Assembly: GCA_947502885.1 (NCBI GenBank)
Contig: CANNBP010000002.1
Location: forward strand, 310,001 to 374,000
DNA from: an uncultured Aquimarina sp.
Lineage (GTDB): Bacteria; Bacteroidota; Bacteroidia; Flavobacteriales; Flavobacteriaceae
Reading direction: 5' to 3'
DNA: 64,000 nt
In this document: piece by piece, positions 42,714-52,427 of the stretch
How the letters are laid out: each line of letters begins with the position of its first letter
How positions within the stretch are numbered: the stretch's first letter is position 1
Program-made: the position numbers and the translations under genes
Notes under the pieces: generated by a model
What the model was told of the DNA's origin: nothing
Databases searched by the model: none
Seen by the model: the letters and a program-made list of their open reading frames with translations, nothing else

Positions 42714-42896
42714 TTAATTAATTTCTCTTATTTTAAAATCTCGAAGTTCGAATTTTTTACCACATTCGCATTGCCCATTATAAACAGGAGATGATATAAT
42801 TTGTTTAGAAAGCACAAGTTCATTTCCGCAAATACAAGTAGTAAAGGCATTCATATACATGTAGGTAATTGGTCTGGTGTTGTTGGTTAATTTCAT
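42714..42896 (-). CDS. Small zinc-ribbon protein, 60 aa
   Basis: MKLTNNTRPITYMYMNAFTT, then CICGNELVLSKQII and QCECGKKFEL. Two C-x-C-G knuckles about 24 residues apart form a zinc ribbon. Possibly a small nucleic-acid or protein-binding factor. Followed by the conserved hairpin at 42659-42689. Confidence 0.6.
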   Translation of the reverse strand: MKLTNNTRPITYMYMNAFTTCICGNELVLSKQIISSPVYNGQCECGKKFELRDFKIREIN

Positions 42897-43308
42897 TATT
42901 TAGGGGTTTTAAGATTAAAAAATCATGTAGTTAAGATACCTGATTTTTTTTAAAATCACTAGGCGTAAATTGAGTTTAACATAAAAAAAGTCAAGAAAGA
43001 ATAATGGTAAACTTGAAAAATAACAGATAAGAATTAGGCTTTTTACTTTGAAAAATATACCAATTATTAGCAATACCAGTTTTTGTGAGTTTGCTTGAAG
43101 GTGTCATTTGTTTATAATGCATCATCACTTTAATAGTAGAACAATTCTTGAGTTTATTTAGGTAGTTCATGCTATTTAATACTTGATTTTCTATGCTATA
43201 TTTGTATCTTACCCCTATATGTTCTTGAAACACCTTTTTGAGTTTTGTTTGTTATCCTTTTTTATCAAAAAGATGACGTCCTTTAAAATTAATACATATC
43301 AATTTAAA
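42897..43308. other. Gap without a supported gene
   Basis: About 410 bp before the propeller protein gene. An 80-codon minus-strand frame at 42991-43233 has no family character and overlaps the leader of that gene, so it is not called. AT-rich; no RNA gene seen. Confidence 0.45.
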
Positions 43309-46300
43309 ATGAGAAAACACCTGTTTTTATTCATGTTGTTAGGTTCAATTTCTGTTGTATCTGGGCAAAAGTTCACTATGGATCTTGTTAAAGAAAATAT
43401 CCCACGAAATATTGGACCTGGAGGTATGAGTGGTCGCATTACGGCTATAGATGTGGTTGTGTCTAACCCCGATATTATTTATGCAGGAAGTGCTTCGGGT
43501 GGACTTTGGAAATCTGTTTCTGGAGGAGTTAAATGGAAACCTATTTTCGATCATGAAGTTACTGCTTCTATAGGAGCAATTGCTGTTCAGCAATCTAATC
43601 CATCAGTTATATGGGTTGGTACAGGAGAAGGAAACCCAAGAAACAGTCTTAATGGGGGATATGGTATTTATAAATCTTTAGATGGAGGAAGGACTTGGAA
43701 ATTAATGGGGTTAGAAAAGACGAGGCATATTCATCGTGTAATTATTGATCCTACAAACCCTGATATTGTATATGTTGCGGCAATAGGGTCTCCGTGGGGA
43801 GAACATCCAGAGAGAGGTGTTTTTAAAACTGTTGATGGTGGAGTAACTTGGACAAAAGTTTTGTTTAGTAATAATAAAACAGGAGCTGCTGATTTGGTTA
43901 TTGACCCTTCAAATCCCAATAAATTAATTGCTGCTATGTGGGAGCATAAACGTGAACCGTGGTTTTTTAAATCAGGAGGAGAAGGTTCTGGATTATTTAT
44001 TACACATGACGGTGGGAGAAACTGGAAAAGAATAACAGAGGCAGATGGGTTTCCCAAAGGCAACCTAGGACGAATAGGGATAGCAATAGCGCCTAATAAA
44101 CCAAATATTGTTTATGCTTTAATCGAAGCAAAGAAAAATGCACTATATAAGTCTCTGGATGGAGGGTTTAACTGGAAGAAAATAAATGATAAAAAGGATA
44201 TTGGGAATCGCCCATTTTATTATTCTGATATTTTTGTAGATCCAGAAAATGAAAATAGAGTTTATTCTGTATTTACTTATGTAAATGTATCAGAAGATGG
44301 AGGTAAGAATTTCTCGCAGCTAATGCCTGCATATGGAGTTGATAATGGGGTACACCCTGATCATCATGCATGGTGGATACACCCAAATGATGGAAGTTTT
44401 ATGATAGATGGAAATGATGGAGGGTTAAATATCACTAAAGATGGAGGAAAAAGTTGGCGCTTTATAGGAAACCTACCAGTAGCACAATTTTATCATATAA
44501 ATGCGGATAATGAATTTCCATATAATGTATACGGAGGTATGCAGGATAATGGGAGTTGGAGAGGGCCTGCGTATGTCTGGAAAGCGCAAGGTATCAGAAA
44601 TTCGTATTGGCAAGAATTATCTTTTGGGGATGGATTTGATGTGATACCAGACAAAGATGATTCTAGATACGGCTGGTCTATGAGTCAGCAAGGGTATGTG
44701 AGAAGATATGATTGGATGACTGGAAATAATTACACCGTTCGACCTACTCATCCTGATCTAAAAGTAAAACTACGTTTTAATTGGAATGCCGCGATTAATA
44801 TCGACCCATTTGATAATAACAGTATTTATTTTGGAAGCCAGTTTGTTCATAAAAGTACAGATAAAGGATTAACATGGGAAATTATATCCCCCGATCTATC
44901 GACTAATAACCCCAAAAAATTAAAACAAAGTGAAAGCGGTGGGCTAACAATGGATGCAACGGGAGCAGAAAACCATTGTACGATATTGGTTGTTGAGCCA
45001 TCTCCCAAAGAGCAAAATATGTTGTGGGTAGGTACCGATGATGGGCGGGTACATATTACCCAGAATGGTGGAGAGGATTGGAAAGATGTTTCTAGTAATA
45101 TTAAAGGATTGCCTAAAGGGAGTTGGATTGTCCAGATCAAAGCTTCTAATAAAAGTAAAGGGGAAGCTCTTTTAGTAGCCAATGATTATCGAAGGTTTAA
45201 TTATATACCCTATGTTTTTAGAACTAAGGATTATGGTAACACCTGGGAGCGTTTAGTTGATGAAAATGACGTAGAAAGTTACGCATTATGCATTGTTGAG
45301 GACCCGATAGAGAAAAAATTATTATTTCTTGGTACCGATGATGGGTTGTATGTTTCTCTTAATGCAGGAAAGGATTGGATAAAATGGGATAAAGGGTTTC
45401 CAACCGTTCCTGTTAAAGATTTGGTAATTCAACCAAGAGAAAATGATTTGGTAATTGGTACTTTTGGTAGAGCTGCGTGGGTGCTAGATGATATACGACC
45501 TTTACGAGCTTTGGCGAAAAATAGTAGTATTCTAACTCAAAAATTACAAATTTTTGATCCCCCAATAGCATATCAGGCTGCTTATCAACAACCAACAGGG
45601 AGTCGTTTTGGAGGAGATGCACTTTATAATGGAGATAATCGCGAGTATGGAGCCCTTATTTCATATTACATTAAGCCAGTAGAAAAGAAAAAGGAAGAAT
45701 CTAATAAAGAAGAAGAGGAAGAAGATAAAATATCTAGTGAGGAGGAAGAAGCGAAGATAAAATGGGATTCTATTTATCTTACTATTTATGATAATGAACG
45801 TTTAATACGAACCTTAAAAAAGAAAGTTCCAGATTCTACAGGTATATATAAGATAAAATGGTTTATGGATGAGAAGGGAGTGAGCAATCCTTCGCGCAAA
45901 ATCCAAAAGATGAAAAATGAATCAGGCGGAGTTGCAGTGAAACCAGGGAAGTATAAATTGGTAATGACATATGGTGATCAAAAATCTGAAACGATGATTG
46001 ATGTCCAGTCTGACCCTAGGTTAAAAGTATCACAAAAAAATATAGATGAGGTTTATACGGCTTCAAAAAAAATAGAAAAATTTAAAAAATCTATAACAGA
46101 GGTAATAAAACAATTAGCAGAAAGTAAAGAGGTGACATTGAAGTATAAGAAAGATCTTCAAAAACTGGATAAAAAGAAATATAAGGATCAGATCAAACTG
46201 TCTAAAAATGTAGTAAAAAAAATAGATAGTATAATGGCAGTTTATATCGGGAAAGAGGATAAACGTCAGGGGATTACCCGTAATCCTGAAACTACAGTAA

Positions 46301-46518
46301 TGCAACGTTTAGGTACGGCTGCTTGGTATGTAGAAAGTCGCCAAAATGGATTGACATCTACAGAGCATATTTTAATACAACAGCTACAAGACGCGCTTCG
46401 AGCCGCATTAGTCAAAACCAATGAGTTTTTTGTGAAAGATTGGATGATATATCGAGATACTATTGAAAAGCTAAAACTATCTTCTTTTAAAGAAATAAAG
46501 AACTTTAACTTAGAGTAA
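43309..46518 (+). CDS. Large secreted beta-propeller protein (sortilin/BNR-repeat type)
   Basis: From ATG 43309 (M-R-K-H-L-F-L-F) it has 1069 residues; the signal peptide ends near SVVSGQ. Longer starts upstream are unlikely because they precede this clear signal. The first 750 residues form propeller blades with the BNR/VPS10-type repeat: YAGSASGGLWKSVSGGVKW, YKSLDGGRTWKLM, FKTVDGGVTWTKV, FITHDGGRNWKRI, ITKDGGKSWRFIG, HITQNGGEDWKDV, LYVSLNAGKDWIKW. A Glu/Lys-rich linker (near 805-830) leads to a beta domain and a helical end. Found in Bacteroidetes as glycosyl-hydrolase- or sortilin-like exoproteins; substrate unknown. No T9SS domain seen. Confidence 0.85.
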   Translation: MRKHLFLFMLLGSISVVSGQKFTMDLVKENIPRNIGPGGMSGRITAIDVVVSNPDIIYAGSASGGLWKSVSGGVKWKPIFDHEVTASIGAIAVQQSNPSVIWVGTGEGNPRNSLNGGYGIYKSLDGGRTWKLMGLEKTRHIHRVIIDPTNPDIVYVAAIGSPWGEHPERGVFKTVDGGVTWTKVLFSNNKTGAADLVIDPSNPNKLIAAMWEHKREPWFFKSGGEGSGLFITHDGGRNWKRITEADGFPKGNLGRIGIAIAPNKPNIVYALIEAKKNALYKSLDGGFNWKKINDKKDIGNRPFYYSDIFVDPENENRVYSVFTYVNVSEDGGKNFSQLMPAYGVDNGVHPDHHAWWIHPNDGSFMIDGNDGGLNITKDGGKSWRFIGNLPVAQFYHINADNEFPYNVYGGMQDNGSWRGPAYVWKAQGIRNSYWQELSFGDGFDVIPDKDDSRYGWSMSQQGYVRRYDWMTGNNYTVRPTHPDLKVKLRFNWNAAINIDPFDNNSIYFGSQFVHKSTDKGLTWEIISPDLSTNNPKKLKQSESGGLTMDATGAENHCTILVVEPSPKEQNMLWVGTDDGRVHITQNGGEDWKDVSSNIKGLPKGSWIVQIKASNKSKGEALLVANDYRRFNYIPYVFRTKDYGNTWERLVDENDVESYALCIVEDPIEKKLLFLGTDDGLYVSLNAGKDWIKWDKGFPTVPVKDLVIQPRENDLVIGTFGRAAWVLDDIRPLRALAKNSSILTQKLQIFDPPIAYQAAYQQPTGSRFGGDALYNGDNREYGALISYYIKPVEKKKEESNKEEEEEDKISSEEEEAKIKWDSIYLTIYDNERLIRTLKKKVPDSTGIYKIKWFMDEKGVSNPSRKIQKMKNESGGVAVKPGKYKLVMTYGDQKSETMIDVQSDPRLKVSQKNIDEVYTASKKIEKFKKSITEVIKQLAESKEVTLKYKKDLQKLDKKKYKDQIKLSKNVVKKIDSIMAVYIGKEDKRQGITRNPETTVMQRLGTAAWYVESRQNGLTSTEHILIQQLQDALRAALVKTNEFFVKDWMIYRDTIEKLKLSSFKEIKNFNLE

Positions 46519-46538
46519 TTCTATTAGGAATGAGTGGT

Positions 46539-46934
46539 TTATTTTAAATAATTTAACCAAAATATGGCGCTTAAATACATCCAGAAAATCGAAAATAAAA
46601 TATGTATACATGTTTCAAACTTTTTGCCTTTCCATAATTTGGAAGAATAGCCAATAAATTGAACAAAAAGCCTGATAGTCCAAAATATAGCAAGCCCTAG
46701 AGATATTTTTTTACCAAGATTTGTATGCATAAGATCGGTTGATGAGGTAAAGCAGAGTAGTCCCATTAGAAAAACTATTAAAGCGATAAAAAAGGTATGG
46801 ATCGTCATCATTTGACGATTGATTAAGCTAAGCGTTTTGAATTCATTTTTCCAATTAAAGTATTTGGGAAATATAACATGAATTAACGCCAGAATAATTA
46901 ATGATATCCCTATGATTTTAAAGTGTATTTCCAT
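46539..46934 (-). CDS. Small four-helix membrane protein, 131 aa
   Basis: Four hydrophobic segments: IIGISLIILALIHVIF, TIHTFFIALIVFLMGLLCF, ISLGLAIFWTIRLFVQFI and CIHILFSIFWMYLSAIFWL. A conserved-looking RQMMTIHTFF lies before TM2. It overlaps the methyltransferase gene by 17 bp and is the last of a five-gene minus-strand operon. Function unknown. Confidence 0.6.
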   Translation of the reverse strand: MEIHFKIIGISLIILALIHVIFPKYFNWKNEFKTLSLINRQMMTIHTFFIALIVFLMGLLCFTSSTDLMHTNLGKKISLGLAIFWTIRLFVQFIGYSSKLWKGKKFETCIHILFSIFWMYLSAIFWLNYLK

Positions 46935-47676
46935 TTTTATTAAGTATAAAAGTTGAAATAAAAGGAGTAATCTTTAGTTCTTGCTTGATGATAAGATTGG
47001 CTTTTTTAAATGTTTTATGCCAAGAGTTTTTAGAGTAAAAATGAAAGAATCCAACAGTGTATGCTAGAAAATTAGGAAGATCCCTTAAGTGTTCTGTAAT
47101 ATAGATTTGTCCAGTTGGTTTGATAATTCTATTCAATTCTTTAAAAAACAATACCCGTTCTGCTTCATTTCTTATTTCATGTGCAGCCAAAATTACAAAG
47201 ACTTTGTCAACCGAATTGTCTTTTAGTGCTAGTTTTGTTGTTTCTGTTGATCTTGTGTCAGATGGCGGTGGATATGCTGCTCTAGCGCGTTTAATTGAAA
47301 CTTCTGTGTGTTTTAAAGGATCATAAAAATCCAACATAATAAACTCTACATCTTTAAATCTATTTTTGAGTAAATGACTTGTCTCATCAAAACCAGCATT
47401 AATAGTAACTATCAAGTTATCCGCAGTATCTTTTTTGATCCATTTTAATTTATAAAGCTCAGAAACATCATAAATAAAGAATGAAATTAGTAATGAAATC
47501 AAAGTAGAACCTAAAGCAAATGCGCAAAAAGTATAAACATAAAATTGAAGAGGTTTGTTAAAGTGTGATGCGGTAATTAGTAAGAGGAAAACTATTATGA
47601 AGCCTATAACATAAAAATGCCAATTGAAACGTAAAATATTAAATACACCCTGAAATGGTTTCCTTATTTTTTCCAT
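46918..47676 (-). CDS. Membrane-anchored SAM-dependent methyltransferase
   Basis: A 252-residue protein with two N-terminal membrane helices (FYVIGFIIVFLLLITA and YTFCAFALGSTLISLLISFF), then a class I methyltransferase fold: NLIVTINAGFDETSH in place of the usual glycine-rich motif I, an acidic FIMLDFY, and VFVILAAHEIRNEAERVLFF then GQIYITEHLRDLPN. The degenerate motif I suggests altered cofactor binding. It overlaps both neighbours (13 bp and 17 bp), so it is translationally coupled in the operon. Substrate unknown; a lipid or quinone is plausible given the membrane anchor. Confidence 0.7.
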   Translation of the reverse strand: MEKIRKPFQGVFNILRFNWHFYVIGFIIVFLLLITASHFNKPLQFYVYTFCAFALGSTLISLLISFFIYDVSELYKLKWIKKDTADNLIVTINAGFDETSHLLKNRFKDVEFIMLDFYDPLKHTEVSIKRARAAYPPPSDTRSTETTKLALKDNSVDKVFVILAAHEIRNEAERVLFFKELNRIIKPTGQIYITEHLRDLPNFLAYTVGFFHFYSKNSWHKTFKKANLIIKQELKITPFISTFILNKNGNTL

Positions 47677-48404
47677 ATATCTATTCTTCCTTTCTTCCAG
47701 TAATATGGAATATCATTAATTTCAAAAGCATTTGCCAAAACATAGTTTTCGAGCTTTAAAAATTCAAGAAATACAAAACTAGATTCAACAACTTTTATAG
47801 GTTTAGGTTTCCAGTTTTGTCGAACTCCTTCTATAAGTAAGACTTCTTTTTTGTCTAAATTATATGTGAAGGTATAAGGTAAAGGTCCTGCATACCTTCT
47901 TGCTTGTTTCCAATCTGGAAAAGGAGAGTTTTCAGGTAATGCAATTTTTTTTGCTGTTGTATCTATGTGTACCTTAAAGCCAGAGATTTTAGATTTTATC
48001 TCTTTTGTGTTTGTGTGTTGCGTTTCTTGTATATCTGTTGTTGTATAATTATAATGAGTAAAAATATTCCCCATTAGCTCCATTTTCTTTTTGTTGGTTT
48101 CAGATTTTAGGATATATAAACCACGTAAACGTTTACCTGTGCTAGTCGTATATCTTACAAAAACACGATAACCAATCAAAAAAAAGTCATTACCCATAAA
48201 TTTAGGAAACCCTTTTGGTCTTAAATCTTTTGTTTGAACCATTGCGACTGCTATAAAACCCCATTTGTCATCAAAGGTGTCTAATTCTAAGCATTCTGGA
48301 ATTAAGTTTTCTAGCTGTTTCTTAGGAACAGCAAACGTCAAAACCAGAGAGCTTTTAAAATGTGCTTCGACAGCAAATGGATGATTTTTTAAAAATGAAA
48401 GCAT
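47664..48404 (-). CDS. DUF2071 protein (acetoacetate decarboxylase-like fold)
   Basis: A 246-residue cytoplasmic protein of the DUF2071 family: FAVPKKQLENLIPECLELDT, then WGFIAVAMVQTKDLRPKGFP, IGYRVFVRYTTSTGKRLRGL and YILKSETNKKKMELMGNIFT. The family shares a fold with acetoacetate decarboxylase, but its function is unknown. It sits between a DoxX-like gene and a methyltransferase. Confidence 0.75.
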   Translation of the reverse strand: MLSFLKNHPFAVEAHFKSSLVLTFAVPKKQLENLIPECLELDTFDDKWGFIAVAMVQTKDLRPKGFPKFMGNDFFLIGYRVFVRYTTSTGKRLRGLYILKSETNKKKMELMGNIFTHYNYTTTDIQETQHTNTKEIKSKISGFKVHIDTTAKKIALPENSPFPDWKQARRYAGPLPYTFTYNLDKKEVLLIEGVRQNWKPKPIKVVESSFVFLEFLKLENYVLANAFEINDIPYYWKKGRIDIWKK

Positions 48405-48420
48405 AATGGTAATAGCTGAG

Positions 48421-48783
48421 CTATTTTTTAATTAAATGTAGTTCATTGTAATAAATAACTATGATAAATAAAAGTGCAAAAAATGCATTTAATGGTCCCC
48501 AGAGTAATAAGTCTGGTACAAGAACAAATTCTAGAATATTCATTACTGCAATAATTATAATTTGAAACGTCGCATTTAGTCTAGCCTTATACCTACTTAA
48601 AATCCAAATTGCCATGAGTACTTCTAGGCAACCAATGAGAATAGTCAAAAACCTAGAGTATTCTAAATTTAATATTCTAGCAACAATCTGTTCGTGGCGA
48701 GGAACAAAATTAAACACCTTACAAAAAAGGCCGTTAATTAGCCAAACAAGAGCTATAAAAAGAGTTATGATTTTGTTCCTCAC
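48421..48783 (-). CDS. Small DoxX-like membrane protein
   Basis: One hundred twenty residues with four hydrophobic segments: KIITLFIALVWLINGLFCKV, FLTILIGCLEVLMAIWILS, FQIIIIAVMNILEFVLV and ALLFIIVIYYNELHLIK. The start codon is GTG at 48783; the next ATG would lose the first two helices. The pattern VWLINGLFCKVFNFVPRH followed by ILEVLMAIWIL resembles DoxX-like small membrane proteins. Sixteen bp upstream of the DUF2071 gene. Confidence 0.65.
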   Translation of the reverse strand: MRNKIITLFIALVWLINGLFCKVFNFVPRHEQIVARILNLEYSRFLTILIGCLEVLMAIWILSRYKARLNATFQIIIIAVMNILEFVLVPDLLLWGPLNAFFALLFIIVIYYNELHLIKK

Positions 48784-48845
48784 TTCAGTATGATAGGTTT
48801 TACCACGAATAGAATTATTAAAGATATTATGTAATTATAAGATCC

Positions 48846-49715
48846 TTAGCTTTTATGTGTTGTTTTATTTTTTTTTAGACTTAGATAAATAGCAATACCT
48901 CCTGTAAAGAACATGAGTAAGCTATATACTGCGGGAGCAACTGCAAACGATGTGTTTTCTAATAAAACAACGGCAATAGTGATTGCTAAAGTTCCGTTTT
49001 GAATACCAGATTCTATAGCAATTGATATCGCTTGTTTATTTATAAGGTTAAATAATTTTGAGGAATAATACCCTACTGCCATGGTCACTATATTTAGACA
49101 TAAAGCTACTATTCCTGCTTGTTGAAAATAGGAAACAAAATTGTCTTTCTCTTTGATAACAATACCGACTATTACCAAAACGATTACAATACCAGAAGCT
49201 TTTCTTACTGGTTTAGCCATTTTTAAGGCAAATTTCTCTTTGTATTTTCGTATAAGCATACCAATACCAACAGGGATTACAGTAATGACTAAAATTTGAA
49301 TAATAGTTTTAACGATGTCAAGTTTTATGATTTGTCCTTCTTCTAAGAAGTGTTCAAGGGCAAAATTTATAATAAATGGGATGGTTAAAATTGTGATAAA
49401 ACTACTCAAGGCAGTAAGGCTCACTGATAAGGCAATATCACCCTTAGCAAGGTGAGATATTAAATTCGAAGTTGGCCCACCAGGACATGCTGCCAAAATC
49501 ATAATTCCAATTGCAATTTCAGGCGATATAGGAAATAAAGAGGCGATGGCAAAGCCTAATAACGGCAAGAGAAGTATTTGATTAATCAATCCTAAGAGAA
49601 TTGCTTTTGGGTATAAAAAAATTCTTTTAAAATCATCAATTACAAGTGATAATCCCATGCCAAGCATGATGATGATAAGTGAGAAAGCTAAGATAGCGGT
49701 AGAAATATTGTCCAT
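48846..49715 (-). CDS. Bile acid:sodium symporter family (SBF) transporter
   Basis: A 289-residue inner-membrane transporter with nine to ten helices. Signature regions: IIIMLGMGLSLVIDDFKRIF at the start, the conserved AACPGGPTSNLISHLAKGDI near residue 75, SLTALSSFITILTIP, and AISIAIESGIQNGTLAITIA which holds the ESGIQN ion-binding motif. The family imports organic acids with sodium; the substrate here is unknown. First gene of the five-gene operon. Confidence 0.92.
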   Translation of the reverse strand: MDNISTAILAFSLIIIMLGMGLSLVIDDFKRIFLYPKAILLGLINQILLLPLLGFAIASLFPISPEIAIGIMILAACPGGPTSNLISHLAKGDIALSVSLTALSSFITILTIPFIINFALEHFLEEGQIIKLDIVKTIIQILVITVIPVGIGMLIRKYKEKFALKMAKPVRKASGIVIVLVIVGIVIKEKDNFVSYFQQAGIVALCLNIVTMAVGYYSSKLFNLINKQAISIAIESGIQNGTLAITIAVVLLENTSFAVAPAVYSLLMFFTGGIAIYLSLKKNKTTHKS

Positions 49716-49945
49716 GTGTAAAGTTGTTATTTTATGAGCAATATAGAAAAATCTATAGGATAATTAAGGATAAAAAACGGAGGAGAAGATAAATACATCA
49801 TCCTGAGAAGGATGATCACAAGAACGATGAAATATGTCATTAATCCAATATCATATGTTTTTGTTTTGATTTTTTTAATCGATGAGGTAACAGAGTTGTA
49901 GTTTTAGTTTGTAGTCTTTGTATGGTAATATTTAAAAGGAATGTG

Positions 49946-50167
49946 ATGGATAAGGATTTAGATATTTCTGAGGTAAAACGTATTATTCGTAATCTAATTA
50001 CTTTTATTGTGATTGAAGGGAAGCAGTATGTAAATGAAGGACAAAGAAAGGAATATGTTTGTGCTTATGTACAGCTTTTAATAAAGACGATACACCTTAT
50101 TGATGAAAAAGAAAAAGAATCTGTAATAGAAGATATAGCAAAAGACATTTCGACCTACATTGAATAG
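49946..50167 (+). CDS. Small helical protein, 73 aa
   Basis: From ATG 49946: MDKDLDISEVKRIIRNLITF then IVIEGKQYVNEGQRKEYVCA and LLIKTIHLIDEKEKESVIED. An earlier ATG at 49922 adds eight residues. Fully helical and charged. Its own terminator-like hairpin follows (50223-50262). Function unknown. Confidence 0.55.
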   Translation: MDKDLDISEVKRIIRNLITFIVIEGKQYVNEGQRKEYVCAYVQLLIKTIHLIDEKEKESVIEDIAKDISTYIE

Positions 50168-50222
50168 GGAGAAATTTTAAAATGGGATACATCATTTTAG
50201 TTGATTTTAATTTTTTAGCTTG

Positions 50223-50262
50223 AAACGCCTTCTTCTGCATAATTAATGCAGTGAGGGCGTTT
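50223..50262 (+). terminator. Terminator-like hairpin after the 73-aa gene
   Basis: AAACGCC...TGCAT pairs with ATGCA...GGCGTTT, a 12-bp interrupted stem, 55 bp past the stop. Confidence 0.5.
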
Positions 50263-50466
50263 GTAGTTTGAGAAATATTGTAGATGAACTTAGAAGTTGC
50301 CGATAGGAATAGTGTTTTAATTTTGCTGATAAATCTATAAGTAAATCATTCTTTGTACAGTGATAAGGGTATTTTAAAATATATTAAAGTTGAATAAAGA
50401 TAAACTTATGAGAACTCACATAACTTTTATATCTTATGCTTTCTAATTTCTAAAATTCGTGGCCTA

Positions 50467-51591
50467 GTGAACGAGCAAGATTATATAGATCGATTAAAAC
50501 AGGAAAATAAGATACTTCAGGATAAACTGGATAAAATAAAAGAAGGAAAACAAAAGAAGAAAAGGTTTAAATGGTGGCTATTAAGAAAATCAGGAACTCC
50601 GATTTTTGGTAATCGACTTAAAAAAAGTATTAGTAGCGCAATTAATGAGTATAAAGAGTATAAAACAGTGTCTGTTGATACTGTTTCTGATGTGTCTTCA
50701 AGTGTTATTTGGCGTGTTACGAGAATTGGATTATTCGCTTTTTTATTTGCAATACTGCCGTCTTTGGTATTGATTTTTCAGACCAAGTTGCTAGTAAATC
50801 AAAATGACATGATAACTAGGCAAAATAGTTTGATCGAAGCCGATAGAAGATCGTCATTAGTTTTTGTAATGAGTGATGTACTTGCAGATTTAAATGAAGA
50901 ATTAAAATATAAAGGGACAAGTAGTCGAAATATAAGTAGAACTTTAGAAGCAAGAATCATAAGTCTTTGTATGGCAATGAAACCATATAAATATATTGAT
51001 AATGGTGTGTTGGTTGAGAAACCTATTAGTCCAGAAAGAGGACAACTATTGTATACAATTTTGAAAAGTGATCTGGGACTAGAATCTTCACAGGACATAT
51101 TGAATTCTGCTACTTTTTCATATACTGATTTAAGAAAAGCAAATCTTGGAAGAAAGGTTAATCTTAAATATGCTCAATTGAATTATTCTGATCTAACGGA
51201 AGTCGATATGCCTGCTGCAAATCTGGAACGAAGTGAGCTTAAGCATGCTAAAATGTATAAAATCAACCTTTCTGATGCCAATTTGAAAAGAGCAAGACTT
51301 AATCATGCAAACCTTAAACAAGCGGAGTTATTAAGTGTTGATTTTACCAATGCTAATTTATATGGAGCAGATCTCACAAAAGCAGACCTTTCTGAGGCTA
51401 TTTTATGGGGTACTAAACTAGAGAATACAAACTTAACAGATGTTGTTTTGGATAATGCAATCGTAGATAGGAAAGATTGGATCACTTATATAGAAGATAC
51501 ACTTGATCTAGAAGGGGCATCGGATATTGAAGAGAAATACAAAATAAAAAAGCAAGGAAAACAACAGTATGTTCTTGTGCGTAAAAAGTAA
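50467..51591 (+). CDS. Membrane protein with coiled coil and pentapeptide repeats
   Basis: A 374-residue protein started by GTG at 50467 (M-N-E-Q-D-Y-I-D-R-L). It has an N-terminal coiled coil (DRLKQENKILQDKLDKIKEG), a basic patch, a membrane helix near residues 95-120 (IGLFAFLFAILPSLVLIF), an alpha-helical middle, and from about 215 a pentapeptide-repeat helix: DLRKANLGRKVNLKYAQLNY, SELKHAKMYKINLSDANLKR, ARLNHANLKQAELLSVDFTN, ANLYGADLTKADLSEAILWG. Such repeats form a quadrilateral beta-helix, here exposed beyond one membrane anchor. Function unknown. Confidence 0.8.
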   Translation: MNEQDYIDRLKQENKILQDKLDKIKEGKQKKKRFKWWLLRKSGTPIFGNRLKKSISSAINEYKEYKTVSVDTVSDVSSSVIWRVTRIGLFAFLFAILPSLVLIFQTKLLVNQNDMITRQNSLIEADRRSSLVFVMSDVLADLNEELKYKGTSSRNISRTLEARIISLCMAMKPYKYIDNGVLVEKPISPERGQLLYTILKSDLGLESSQDILNSATFSYTDLRKANLGRKVNLKYAQLNYSDLTEVDMPAANLERSELKHAKMYKINLSDANLKRARLNHANLKQAELLSVDFTNANLYGADLTKADLSEAILWGTKLENTNLTDVVLDNAIVDRKDWITYIEDTLDLEGASDIEEKYKIKKQGKQQYVLVRKK

Positions 51592-51649
51592 GAATCTTTC
51601 ATAATGAGGAAAAATTTGACTTTTCTTTGTCTATCAATAAATGTTTCAA

Positions 51650-52354
51650 TTAAGGAGTTATGTTTATGATCATCCTAAAAAATGCCTTTTTATGAATTTT
51701 GAATTTCTGAATATCACTTTGGTGTATTACTTTTTGCAATTCGTTGATCGAAAATGCTCGTTGAATAGCCGTTAACCCATCTCTTTTTGCTATGTTAGAA
51801 ATTGGTAAGATATGTCGTACTACTTTAAACAAGTAGTAGGAAGTTTTACTTCGATATAATTCGCTAAAAATGATATGAGGTATTTCGTTTTGTTTTATTT
51901 TCTTAAAAAAAAGAATGAGATTATTATCTGTAAAGTGATAAATAAAGTGACTACTAATTAGAAGATCGCAATTCGGAATTTTAAAGTCTTTGTGTAGAAT
52001 ATCATCAACTTTAAAATTTATGCTTTCAGGATCTTTATTTTGTTTTATTGCATAAGTTATACTATCCGGATTACCATCTATGCCAGTAAAAGAAGCACTA
52101 ATGCCTTGTCGTTTTAATTTTTTAAATATGTGATAAATACAATCCCCACCACCACAACCAATATCAACGATGTGAAACTTATTTTTAGAAGTATTGTTTT
52201 TGCAATAATATTCTATTGCTTTGTATAGTTGTCGATGATTTCCAAAGAATGAATTGATCAATTTTAAGCTAGATAATGTTTTTTGAAGAGGCTTTCCTGA
52301 TAGGGATAAGTTGTCGAGTTGTTCGGTTGTGAGTAGTCTTACTCTTAGGTCCAT
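51650..52354 (-). CDS. Class I SAM-dependent methyltransferase
   Basis: A 234-residue soluble enzyme with motif I HIVDIGCGGGDCIYHIFKKL, the acidic loop SFTGIDGNPDSITYA, and LLISSHFIYHFTDNNLILFF. The N-terminal LSGKPLQKTLSSLKLINSFFG and C-terminal region match the methyltransferases commonly found with type III polyketide synthases in Flavobacteriia. No such synthase is next to it here. Divergent from the nitroreductase gene. Confidence 0.85.
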   Translation of the reverse strand: MDLRVRLLTTEQLDNLSLSGKPLQKTLSSLKLINSFFGNHRQLYKAIEYYCKNNTSKNKFHIVDIGCGGGDCIYHIFKKLKRQGISASFTGIDGNPDSITYAIKQNKDPESINFKVDDILHKDFKIPNCDLLISSHFIYHFTDNNLILFFKKIKQNEIPHIIFSELYRSKTSYYLFKVVRHILPISNIAKRDGLTAIQRAFSINELQKVIHQSDIQKFKIHKKAFFRMIINITP

Positions 52355-52427
52355 GTAGTAAATATTAATAAATTCTTAGACATAATTTATCTTTAGAATA
52401 ATAACTTTACAAAAAAAGAAATTATAT

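Noticed and set aside
42991..43233. 80-codon minus-strand frame
   Set aside because: Runs antisense into the leader of the propeller protein gene, with no recognisable features.
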